From: CAVURS01 sp963795385
Lineage (GTDB): Bacteria; Actinomycetota; Actinomycetes; Actinomycetales; CAVURS01
Reading direction: 5' to 3'
Assembly (NCBI GenBank): GCA_963795385.1
Contig: CAWCHK010000003.1
Coordinates: 620,001 to 684,000, forward strand
DNA length: 64,000 nucleotides
Positions 55,733 to 64,000 of this stretch are shown here, piece after piece; the stretch's first letter is position 1, and the number at the start of each line of letters is the position of its first letter. The notes under the pieces are model-generated. The model made no database searches, was not told where the DNA came from, and saw only the letters and a program-made list of their open reading frames with translations. The position numbers were made by a program, and so were the translations under genes.

Positions 55733-58215
55733 ATGCACACCGTCGTCCGGGCTCGTCTGCTGGCCACGCTCGCGGCGGCCGTCCTGGCGGTGGGGATGTC
55801 CACGCTGGCCGCCTCGCCCAGCCTGGCGGCCACCCACACGACCGCCACCTACACGAACGCCACCCACACGAACGCCTCCCGCAGCCGAACGCCTCCCGCA
55901 CGGTGGCCGCCCTCGATGCGGGCGTCACGATGCCGGGCGGCTTCGTCCCGGCCGGACCCACCCGCATCCTGGACACCCGCAACGGCCACGGCGCCCCCCA
56001 GGCCCAGGTGGCCTCGCACCACAGCCTCACCCTCCAGGTCACCGGGGCCGGCGGAGTCCCGTCGGCCGGCGTCGCCTCGGTGGTCCTGAACCTCACCGTG
56101 ACCGGCACGCACGGCCACGGCTACCTCACCGCCTACCCCGCCGGCAGCGGCCGGCCGACCGCCTCCAACGTGAACTTCGTCGCGCAGCAGACGGTCGCCA
56201 ACCTCGCCACGGTGCGGCTCGGCACGGGGGGCAAGGTCGTGCTCTACAACGGGTCCACCGGCGCGGCCGACCTGGTCGCCGACGTGGCCGGCTACTACCT
56301 GTCGGGCACCGCCATCGACGCCGGCTCCTTCACCACCCTCACTCCGGCGCGCGTCCTCGACACCCGCTACGGCACCGGCGCGGCCCGGGCGCCGGTCAAG
56401 GCGCAGAGCGTCCTCACCGTCACCGTCGGCGGGCACGGCGGCGTCCCGTCGACCGGCGTCACTGCCGTCGTCCTCAACGTCACCGCGACGCGAACGCACT
56501 CGACCGGCTACGTCACGGCGTACGCCTCCGGCGCCACCCGTCCTTCCACGTCGAACCTGAACTTCACCGCTGGGGCCACCGTGCCCAACCTGGTCACCGC
56601 GGGCGTCAGCCCGACCGGCCAGGTCGCGCTCTACAACGGGTCGCACCAGCCGGTGGACCTGCTGGCCGACGTGGCCGGGTACTACCGCTCAGGACCGGCG
56701 ACCAAGGGCGGTGCCTACGTCGCCATCACGCCGACCCGGTACCTGGACACCCGGAGCCGGCTCGGTGTGCAGTTCGGCCCGCTCTTCAGCCGGGGCACCG
56801 TGTCCGTGCAGGTGCTCTACCGCGGCGGCACCGGCACCACGCACGCGAGCGGGGTCCCCGTGGCCAACGTCTCCGCGGTCGTGTCCAACGTCACCGCGAC
56901 CAACGAGAGGAAGGGCGGGTACGTCAAGGCCTACCCGCTCTCGCCGCACCAGCCGACGGTGTCGAATCTCAGCTTCTCCGCGGCGGCCACCCGGGCCAAT
57001 GCGGCGATCGTCCCGGCGGGCACCTGCGGCCAGCTGTCCTTCTTCAACGGCGGCTCCGACTCGATCGACCTGCTGGCCGACGCCTCCGGCTACTTCCTGG
57101 CCGCTGACGCCGCGGCGCCGGCTACCCCGGTGAAGACCGTCCGGGCCTGGGGCGGCGACGAGTTCGGCGGCCTCGGCAACGGCACGTTCGACGGCAGGGA
57201 CACGCCGGTCACCGTCCTCGGGGTGTCCGGCGTCGAGTCCGTCTCGGTCTCCCAGCAGGCACTCGCGCTGCGGAGCGACCACACGGTCTCGGCGTGGGGC
57301 GTCAACTACTACGGAGAGCTCGGCACCGGTGAGCAGCTGGGCGACGACCAGGGGTACGCCGGGTGCGCGATCCCGGTGACCGTCCCCGGCCTGTCCGGCG
57401 TCGCGCAGGTCGCGGCGGGGGCGACGGCCAGCTACGCCCTGAAGTCCGACGGCACCGTCTGGGCGTGGGGAGACAACGAGGACCACCAGCTCGGTGACGG
57501 GACGGCAACGTCCCACCTGACGCCACACCAGGTCCCGGGACTCACCGGCGTCTCCGCCATCGCCGCCGGGCCGTTCTTCGCCCTGGCCCTGAAGTCCGAC
57601 GGCGCGGTGTGGGGCTGGGGCAGCGAGTCGTTCGGCGAGCTCGGCACCGGCGAGGCGGACCACCCCTCGCCGATCCAGATCGCGCCGACCGTCCTCACGG
57701 GCATCGCGGCGATCTCAGCGGGCAACGTCGACAGCTACGCCCTCACCGGCGACGGCCACGTCTACGTGTGGGGGGCCAACGACTTCGGTGAGCGCGGCGA
57801 CGGATCGGCCCCCGACACCGGGCCCCATCCGACCCCCGCCCTCGTGCCCGGCCTGTCGGGCGTCACCCAGATCTCGGGCGGGCTCGGTGAGGCGCCCCTC
57901 GCCCTGCTGGCGGACAGGACCGTGCGCTCCTGGGGGATCAACGAGAGCGGCCAGCTCGGCACCGGACAGAGTCCGAGCACGAAGTTCTACAGCAACGTCC
58001 CCGTCGCCGTCGCCGCACTGTCGAACGTCACGGCGGTCTCCGGCGGGCCGGAGAGTGCCACCGCCCTGGAGGGCGACGGGTCGGTGTGGACCTGGGGTGC
58101 GCCGCACGCCAACGCCACCAGCACCGAGAAGGACACGCCCACGATGGTCCCCGGCCTGACCGGAGTGACGGGCATCGCTCAGGGGGCCGAGACCGGAATC
58201 GCGATCGTGCCGTAG
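55733..58215 (+). CDS. Secreted protein: three LDTR/DVAGYY domains plus seven-bladed RCC1-like propeller; one frameshift
   Basis: About 826 residues once corrected. A signal peptide (ARLLATLAAAVLAVGMSTLAA) is followed by a Thr/Asn-rich repeat. Three tandem domains of 120-130 residues come next, each beginning with TR(I/V/Y)LDTR and ending near ADVAGYY (third: ADASGYF). Seven RCC1-type repeats (AWGGDEFGGLGNG, AWGVNYYGELGTG, and so on) should form a beta-propeller. The signal part and the body are in different frames. Restoring one C at 55885-55886 fuses ASRS to NASRTVAAL. The function is unknown; surface binding is likely. Confidence 0.82.
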
Positions 58216-58262
58216 CACCGCCCGATGGCGCCGGGCCCCGCCGGCGGAGATACCGTCCAGGC

Positions 58263-59073
58263 GTGGTCGAGTCCTTCTTCGCGCCGGTCGACGTGGCCTC
58301 CGGCGACTGGGAGGCCACGCCTGCCTGCGCGGGCCCGTGGTCGGAGCGGATGCAGCACGGCGGGCCCCCCTCCGCACTGCTGATCTGGCAGGCCGAGCGC
58401 CAGGCCCGGGCGACGAGGGACGACCTCGCGGCGTACCGCACGGCCGTGGACTTCCTCGGTCCGGTGCCGGTCGGCCCCGTGGAGGTCCGGGCCCGGGTCG
58501 TCCGCAGCGGCCGGTCCGTGGTGCTGGTCGACAGCGAGCTGGGCGTGGGCGGGCGCACCTGCCTGCACTCGCGCACCTGGCTCGTCCGCGCGGAGCCGCC
58601 GGCAGCGACGCCCGTCGTGACCGGTGAGGACCCCTCCGTCGCCGCCCCCGGCGACGTCGGCGACCGTCGACACCTGGGACTTTCCCTACGCGCGGCACAT
58701 CGAGTGGCGGCCGGTGACCGGCGGCGGCTACGACCCCGGGCCGGCGCAGGTCTGGGCCCGGGCCGCGGATGCCGCTGGTGCCGGCCAGAGGTCGGACCCG
58801 GCCGCGATGAGCGGCCTGCAGCGGGCGGTGCTGGTCGGCGACTCCGGCAGCGGGGTGTCCTCCGAGCTGGCCTGGGACGACTGGGCGTTCCTGAACATCG
58901 ACCTCGACGTGCACCTGCTGCGCCAGCCGGACGGCGAGTGGCTGATGCTCGACTCGCGCACCCGGCTCGGGCCGGCCGGCACCGGCCTGGCCAGCACGAC
59001 GTTCCGCGACGACGGTCGGCGTCGTCGGCACCGGGGCGCAGACGCTGGTCGTCAGCCCGCGCTGCGGGCCTAG
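58263..59073 (+). CDS. Acyl-CoA thioesterase family protein, two frameshifts
   Basis: About 270 residues. Double-hotdog thioesterase: PWSERMQHGGPPSALLIW in the first half, and SGLQRAVLVGDSGSGVSSELAWDDWAFLNIDLDVH in the second. The frame shifts at the C run 58645-58649 (dropping one C gives VAAPATSATVDTWDFPY). It shifts again near 59010, where STTFRDD should continue as VGVVGTGAQTLVV, so the true end is uncertain. TACCGT lies six bases before the GTG. Confidence 0.75.
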
Positions 59074-59082
59074 GCTGGAGGC

Positions 59083-60874
59083 ATGCCGCAGCTGCGCCTC
59101 GCCCTGGCCCAGGTCAACGCCACCGTCGGTGACCTCGCGGGCAACGCCCGGCAGGTCCGCGACTGGGCCGCCCGGGCCTTCGCGCAGGGTGCCCACCTGG
59201 TGGCCTTCCCCGAGATGAACCTCACCGGCTACCCCGTCGAGGACCTCGCGCTGCGCAGCTCGTTCGTCGACGCCTCCGTCGCCGCACTCGAGCGGCTGGC
59301 CACCGACCTCGCGGCCGACGGCCTCGGCGACCTGCCGGTGGTGGTCGGCTACCTCGACCACGCCCGCGGCCGGGACGTGGAGCTGGCCGAGCTCACCGAG
59401 GAGGGCGAGACGCAGCGAGGACGGCAGCACCGGCGTCCCGAAGGGCATGCCGCAGGACTGCGCCGCCGTGCTGCTACCAGGGACGGGTCGCGGCGCGCTA
59501 CGCCAAGCACCACCTGCCGAACTACGGCGTCTTCGACGAGTTCCGGGTCTTCGTGCCCGGGCACGAGCTCACCGTCGTCCGGGTCCGCGGCGTCGACGTC
59601 GCCCTCGCGGTCTGCGAGGACCTCTGGCAGGACGGCGGCCCGGTGGCGAAGACCCGCAGCGCCGGGGCCGAGCTGCTGCTGGTCATCAACGCCTCGCCGT
59701 ACGAGCGCAACAAGGACGACACCCGGCTCGCCCTCGCCACCCGGCGGGCCCGCGAGGCCGGCTGCTCCCTGGCCTACGTCAACCTGGTCGGCGGCCAGGA
59801 CGAGCTGGTCTTCGACGGCGACTCCATGGTCGTGAACGTGCGCGGCGACGTGCTGGCCCGCGGGCCGCAGTTCCGCGAGGACCTGCTCGTCGTCGACCTC
59901 GACCTCAAGGCCTCGACGGTCGACCCGTGTCGCCTCCGGAGGGCGTGCAGCACGTCGTCATCTCCGAGGCCGAGCTCGGCGCCGTACCCGCCGCTGCCGG
60001 CGCCGGAGGCCGACCGGCTGGACGACGTGGCCGAGGTCTACGCGGCGCTCGGACCGGCCTCGGTGACTACGTCCGCAAGAACGGCTTCCGCACCGTCGTC
60101 CTGGGCCTGTCCGGCGGCATCGACTCGGCGTTGGTGGCCGCCCTCGCGGCCGACGCGATCGGCGGCCACAACGTCGTCGGCATCTCGATGCCCAGCGACT
60201 ACTCCAGCGAGCACAGCCGCGACGACGCCGCCGACCTGGCCCGGCGGATCGGCGCCGACTACCGGGTCCAGCCGATCGGGCCGATGGTCGAGGCCTTCCT
60301 CGACGAGCTGGGTTTCACCGGCGTCGCGGAGGAGAACCTCCAGGCCCGCGTGCGCGGCGTCGATCCTGATGGGCCTGTCCAACGCCGAGGGCCACCTGGT
60401 CCTCGCGACCAGCAACAAGAGCGAGCTCGCCGTGGGCTACTCGACGCTCTACGGCGACAGCGTCGGCGGCTTCGCCCCGCTCAAGGACGTGGAGAAGACG
60501 CTCGTGTGGGAGCTCGCCCGGTGGCGCAACGCCGAGGCGTTGCGGCGCGGCGAGGTCGAGCCGATTCCGGAGAGCTCGATCGTGAAGCCACCGTCGGCCG
60601 AGCTGCGGCCGGGCCAGACCGACCAGGACTCGCTGCCGCCGTACGACGTGCTCGACCCGGTCCTGGAGGCGTACGTCGAGCGGGCCAAGGGCCGCTCCGA
60701 GCTGCTCGCGGCTCGGGCTTCGACGCTGCCGTGGTGGACCAGGTCGTGACCCTCGTCGACCGGGCCGAGTGGAAGCGCCGGCAGTTCGCCCCCGGTACCA
60801 AGATCTCGGCCCTGGCCTTCGGCCGCGACCGACGCCTCCCGGTGACCAGCCGGTGGCGCGAGCACGAGTCGTGA
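59083..60874 (+). pseudogene. nadE: Glutamine-dependent NAD+ synthase, frame broken about seven times
   Basis: Makes NAD+ from nicotinic acid adenine dinucleotide with glutamine nitrogen. Nitrilase-type glutaminase half: FPEMNLTGYP, KHHLPNYGVFDEF and AVCEDLW (Glu-Lys-Cys triad present). Synthase half: VLGLSGGIDSALVAAL, ATSNKSELAVGYSTLYGD. Homologous pieces follow one another without gaps but change frame near 59415, 59470, 59927, 59985, 60055, 60365 and 60715. All motifs are kept, so sequencing error is more likely than decay, because this enzyme is normally essential. TAGGCT lies six bases before the ATG. Confidence 0.88.
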
Positions 60875-60895
60875 CGTCATGACCTGGAGGAAGCG

Positions 60896-61780
60896 ATGAG
60901 TCCCGAGCCGACGAGTGTCCCGGCGGAGCTGTCCTCGCCGTACGGCGCCGGTCCCCTGGCGGGCGCCGGCGTCGGGCCGCACCCCCGCCGCGTGCGGATC
61001 CCCCAGCTGCGCGCGATGAAGGAGCGGGGCGAGCGGTGGGCCATGCTCACCGCGTACGAGCAGTACGCCGCTGAGATCTTCGACGACGCGGGCATCCCCG
61101 TGCTGCTGGTCGGCGACTCGGCCGGCAACAACGTCTTCGGCTACGAGACCACGATCCCCGTCACGGTCGACGAGATGCTCGTCCTGGTCGCGGCCGTCTC
61201 CCGCAGCGTTCAGCACGCCCTCGTCGTCGGCGACATGCCGTTCGGCAGCTACCAGTCCGGCCCCGAGCAGGCCCTGGCCACGGCGACCCGCTACCTCAAG
61301 GAGGGCGGCGCCCACGCGGTCAAGCTCGAGGGGGGCAAGCGCGTGGTGCCGCAGGTGGACGCGCTCGTGCAGGCGGGCATCCCCGTGATGGCGCACGTCG
61401 GGTTCACGCCGCAGAGCGAGCACACTCTCGGCGGCTACCGCGTGCAGGGCCGCGGCGACTCGGCCGAGCGGCTGGTCGACGACGCCTGCGCGCTCGAGCG
61501 GGCGGGCGCCTTCGCCATCGTCATGGAGATGGTCCCGGCCGACGTCGCCGAACGGGTGACCGAGGTGCTGAAGATCCCGACGATCGGCATCGGCGCCGGG
61601 CCGCACTGCGATGCCCAGGTGCTCGTCTGGCAGGACATGGCCGGCCTGCGCGGCGGCAAGATGGCGCGCTTCGTCAAGCAGTACGCCGACCTGCGCGGCA
61701 CGCTCTCCGACGCCGCCAAGTCCTTCGCTGCGGACGTGGGCGCCGGGACGTTCCCCTCGGCCGAGCAGAGCTTCGACTGA
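60896..61780 (+). CDS. panB: Ketopantoate hydroxymethyltransferase PanB
   Basis: First step of pantothenate synthesis: 2-ketoisovalerate plus methylene-tetrahydrofolate to ketopantoate. The 294-residue product has a short extension, then MLTAYEQYAAEIFDDAGI, GDSAGNNVFGYETT with the metal-binding Asp, AHAVKLEGG and VMAHVGFTPQS. The frame is intact, in contrast with nadE just upstream. GGAGG precedes the ATG. It overlaps the next gene (TGATG). Confidence 0.95.
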   Translation: MSPEPTSVPAELSSPYGAGPLAGAGVGPHPRRVRIPQLRAMKERGERWAMLTAYEQYAAEIFDDAGIPVLLVGDSAGNNVFGYETTIPVTVDEMLVLVAAVSRSVQHALVVGDMPFGSYQSGPEQALATATRYLKEGGAHAVKLEGGKRVVPQVDALVQAGIPVMAHVGFTPQSEHTLGGYRVQGRGDSAERLVDDACALERAGAFAIVMEMVPADVAERVTEVLKIPTIGIGAGPHCDAQVLVWQDMAGLRGGKMARFVKQYADLRGTLSDAAKSFAADVGAGTFPSAEQSFD

Positions 61781-62781
61781 TGGCGGACCTGACCGTCGGC
61801 TATGCCGCCATGCTCGAGCAGTTCCACCCGACCGAGGTGGTCGAGCTGACCGCGTACGCCGAGCAGCACGGCTTCTCCGGCTGCATGGCCGCGGACCACT
61901 TCCAGCCCTGGGTCCCCCGCCAGGGCAACGCGTCGTTCGTCTGGAACGTCCTGACCGCGGTCGGCGAGCGCACGAGCGGGGACATGGGCCCGGGGGTGAC
62001 CTGCCCGTCGTTCCGGTTCCATCCTGCGATCGTGGCCCAGGCCGCGGCGACGCTCGAGGCGATGTACCCCGGCCGCTCGTGGCTGGGCCTCGGCGCGGGC
62101 GAGGCGCTGAACGAGCACGTCATCGCCGGCTACTGGCCGGAGGCCGGCGAGCGGTCGCTGCGGATGTTCGAGGCGGTCGAGCTGATCAAGAAGCTCTACG
62201 ACGCCTCGCTGGCCGGCAAGGACGTCAAGCACGCCGGCCGGTTCTTCACCATGGAGACCACCCGGCTCTGGACGATGCCCGAGCAGGCACCGCCGATCCT
62301 GGTCGCGACGGCCGGGCCGATCAACGCCAAGAAGACCGGCAAGCTCGCCGACGGCATCATCACCGTGGGCGCTCCGGTGGAGAAGATCGGGGGCCTGTTC
62401 GAGAAGTTCGCCGAAGGGGCCCGGGAGGCGGGCAAGGACCCGGACTCGATGCCGAAGGTCCTGCAGCTGCATCTGTCCTGGGCGCCGACCGACGAGGAGG
62501 CGCTGACCAACGCCCTCACCGAGTGGCCGAACGGCGGCATGAAGTTCCCCAAGGCCGACATCCGCTCGCCGCACGACTTCGCCGCCATGGCCGAGCTGGT
62601 CCGGGCCGAGGACTTCGAGGGCCGGATGGTCATCTCCTCCGACCCGGACGAGCACCGCGCGTACATCCAGCGGTTCGTCGACCTGGGCTTCGACCGGGTG
62701 TACCTGCACAACGTCGGACGCAACCAGCGGGACTGGATCGACGTGTTCGGCCGGGACGTGCTGCCGAAGCTCTCCCGCTGA
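61780..62781 (+). CDS. TIGR03557-type F420-dependent LLM-class oxidoreductase
   Basis: 333-residue luciferase-like TIM barrel related to F420-dependent glucose-6-phosphate dehydrogenase: AADHFQPWVPRQG, LTAVGERT and GLGAGEALNEHV are the F420-site elements. The substrate is unknown. The start overlaps the panB stop, so it is translated with panB. This is one indication that the organism makes coenzyme F420. Confidence 0.88.
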   Translation: MADLTVGYAAMLEQFHPTEVVELTAYAEQHGFSGCMAADHFQPWVPRQGNASFVWNVLTAVGERTSGDMGPGVTCPSFRFHPAIVAQAAATLEAMYPGRSWLGLGAGEALNEHVIAGYWPEAGERSLRMFEAVELIKKLYDASLAGKDVKHAGRFFTMETTRLWTMPEQAPPILVATAGPINAKKTGKLADGIITVGAPVEKIGGLFEKFAEGAREAGKDPDSMPKVLQLHLSWAPTDEEALTNALTEWPNGGMKFPKADIRSPHDFAAMAELVRAEDFEGRMVISSDPDEHRAYIQRFVDLGFDRVYLHNVGRNQRDWIDVFGRDVLPKLSR

Positions 62782-62808
62782 CCCGACCCGTTCGGCCGAA
62801 CGGCCGCT

Positions 62809-62838
62809 GAAGCATCGGGCCGGATTTGCCGATGCTTC
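62809..62838 (+). terminator. Hairpin between the F420 enzyme and the next gene
   Basis: GAAGCATCGG and CCGATGCTTC form a perfect 10-bp stem with a 10-base loop, ending 4 bases before the ATG of the next gene. A second palindrome, CGTTCGGCCGAACG, lies at 62789-62802. Confidence 0.6.
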
Positions 62839-62842
62839 CTCC

Positions 62843-63418
62843 ATGGACGGGGAGCTCGTGTGGCGGATGCGCACCGCGCTGCGCCAGAGCGGCTGGTGGT
62901 CGAGCGCGCAGACCCTCGGTGAGGTGGTGCGTCGGACCCCGGTCACCGGTGGCCTGCTCATCGTCGGCACCGCGGACGTCGAGCCCTGGCACCTCACCGC
63001 CCACCTCGACGACGAGGCCCGGCTGACCGGGCAGCACCAGCTCCGTCCGACCCTCGTGCGCGTGGCGCCGCCCGCGGGCGCGCCCGCTCACCTGGCCGTC
63101 GGCCTGCGCCGGCTCGAGCTGGCCACAGCGGGTGAGACGGTGCTGATCGTGGCCCCCGAGGCCGCCAGCGAGCGTGTCCTCGAGCGGGCCGAGCGGGCCC
63201 GGCGGGTCGGCGCGACGGTCCTGTCGGTGGACGGCGGCGACCCCGCGCTGGACGACGTCGTGCAGGAGCGGATGTCGATCCGGCCGACCGACCTGCTCGC
63301 GCCGCAGGGCCTGGAGTTCTCCTTCGATCTGGCTCAGCACCTGGTCAGCACCGCTGCCGGCGGCCGCAACCCGAACGGTCGCTACAGCGGCCTGCGCGCC
63401 GCGCTCAGCCGGGTCTGA
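62843..63418 (+). CDS. Conserved hypothetical protein, 191 aa
   Basis: Mixed alpha/beta protein: GEVVRRTPVTGGLLIVGT, ETVLIVAPEAASERVLER and GATVLSVDGGDPALDDVV. The last two resemble an alternating strand-helix fold such as a small Rossmann or SIS-like domain, but no family is certain. The ATG at 62843 directly follows a hairpin and lacks a ribosome binding site; a downstream start (for example ATG 62867) is possible. Confidence 0.7.
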   Translation: MDGELVWRMRTALRQSGWWSSAQTLGEVVRRTPVTGGLLIVGTADVEPWHLTAHLDDEARLTGQHQLRPTLVRVAPPAGAPAHLAVGLRRLELATAGETVLIVAPEAASERVLERAERARRVGATVLSVDGGDPALDDVVQERMSIRPTDLLAPQGLEFSFDLAQHLVSTAAGGRNPNGRYSGLRAALSRV

Positions 63419-63433
63419 CGGCTCCGACCCTCG

Positions 63434-63625
63434 TCAGGCCTTCTCGCCGCGCTTCTCCCACTCGGAGTCCTCGCGGTCCCACTTCTCGGTCCGCTCCCGG
63501 GCGATCTCCAGCGCCCGGGACGCTTCCTCCTGGGTCTTGTACGGCCCGAGGATGTCGCGGTTCGGGCCGTGGTCGTCGTCCGGCTCGACCTGCCCTGTCT
63601 TGGTGTTGTACCACCACTGGTCCAT
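63434..63625 (-). CDS. Small conserved actinobacterial protein, 63 aa
   Basis: MDQWWYNTKTGQVEPDDDHG then LGPYKTQEEASRALEIARER, a pattern I know from small proteins next to map in many actinobacteria (SPOR-like length). Acidic at the middle and helical at the end. It diverges from map. Confidence 0.75.
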   Translation of the reverse strand: MDQWWYNTKTGQVEPDDDHGPNRDILGPYKTQEEASRALEIARERTEKWDREDSEWEKRGEKA

Positions 63626-63733
63626 GCCCCAGTCTCTCCCGCCGCGGGCCCTGTGCACCACCCAAGCCCGCGCCGGCGGCGCCGGGATGAGCCGGGCCGG
63701 ACACGCGGACGCCCGGCTGCCTAGACTCCGGGG

Positions 63734-64000
63734 ATGCCCTTGACCTTCGGCAGCGTCGCCCCCGGTGTGGTCTCGCCGCGACGCCCGGTCCCGGCGAGCA
63801 TCGACCGTCCTGAGTACGTCGACCGCCCGGGACCCGCGCCGTACACCGGCCCCGAGGTCAAGGATGCCGACACGATCGAGCGGATGCGGTACGCCGGCCG
63901 GATCGCCGCCCAGGCCATGGCGGCGGCGGCCGCGGTCATCGCGCCCGGAGTGACCACCGACGAGCTCGACCGGGTCGGTCACGAGTTCCTGCTCGACCAC
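63734..64000 (+). CDS. map: Methionine aminopeptidase, partial
   Basis: Removes the initiator methionine. Only the first 89 codons are inside the window: the N-terminal extension with PGVVSPRRPVPASIDRPEY, then the start of the catalytic domain (ERMRYAGRIAAQAMA, VIAPGVTTDELDRVGHEFLLDH). TAGACT lies six bases before the ATG. The metal-binding residues lie beyond the end. Confidence 0.9.
   Translation, partial: MPLTFGSVAPGVVSPRRPVPASIDRPEYVDRPGPAPYTGPEVKDADTIERMRYAGRIAAQAMAAAAAVIAPGVTTDELDRVGHEFLLDH

Noticed and set aside
1..64000. tRNA, rRNA, riboswitch or CRISPR features
   Set aside because: No T-loop patterns, rRNA cores, spaced identical repeats or recognised riboswitch motifs were seen on reading both strands; a covariance-model search was not possible.

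Overview
The window is a high-GC chromosomal segment of an actinobacterium (Actinomycetota); no genus can be named from the sequence alone. The evidence is the strong G/C bias at third codon positions, the lipA - DUF4191 - RDD - glnA - glnE - glnA2 synteny also known from mycobacteria, an F420-dependent enzyme, an actinobacterial HelR-type RNA polymerase ATPase, and leaderless promoters. At least sixteen genes have a TANNNT-like -10 box exactly 6 or 7 bases before the start codon. I see no tRNA, rRNA, CRISPR array, intact insertion sequence or prophage.

Layout. 1-13.3 kb is core metabolism: gcvT (partial) and divergent pepA, lpdA, sucB, a TIGR01777 epimerase, a membrane Ser/Thr kinase, peptidase E, an MMPL transporter and lipB. 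13.4-20.4 kb is an amino-sugar-like uptake and catabolism module: an AgaS/GlmS-like SIS protein divergent from a binding protein, two permeases, a ROK kinase, a GntR regulator and a UPF0309-type SIS protein. It separates lipB from lipA. 20.4-24.6 kb is lipA, DUF4191, an RDD protein and glnA, with a GlnR-box series in front of glnA and a strong terminator behind it.

24.6-47.5 kb is accessory: a 5'-truncated TauE/SafE gene, an APC permease, a cysteine-less Asp/Glu-racemase homologue, a four-gene VOC/SnoaL/zinc-alcohol-dehydrogenase/cupin set, helR, a decayed PP2C plus aldo-keto-reductase region, two MFS transporters, a LAL/LuxR regulator, an MMPL operon behind a near-perfect operator, and a flavin reductase divergent from an XRE-cupin regulator. 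47.5-64 kb holds a GH3 glucosidase, an alpha/beta hydrolase, glnE, glnA2, a large secreted beta-propeller protein, a thioesterase, nadE, panB, an F420-dependent oxidoreductase, small conserved proteins and the start of map.

How it fits together. GlnA, GlnE and GlnA2 form a nitrogen block: GlnE adenylylates GlnA, whose target Tyr is present, while GlnA2 has Trp at the equivalent place. LipB and LipA make the lipoyl cofactor used by SucB and regenerated by Lpd, both encoded nearby.

Sequence quality warning. Many conserved genes (gcvT, lpdA, both MMPL genes, a cupin gene, helR, the propeller gene, the thioesterase, nadE) are broken by single-base shifts, most of them in short C or G runs. For essential genes such as nadE this looks like uncorrected sequencing error rather than biology. 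The aldo-keto reductase at 33.9 kb has in addition large internal deletions and is a real relic.
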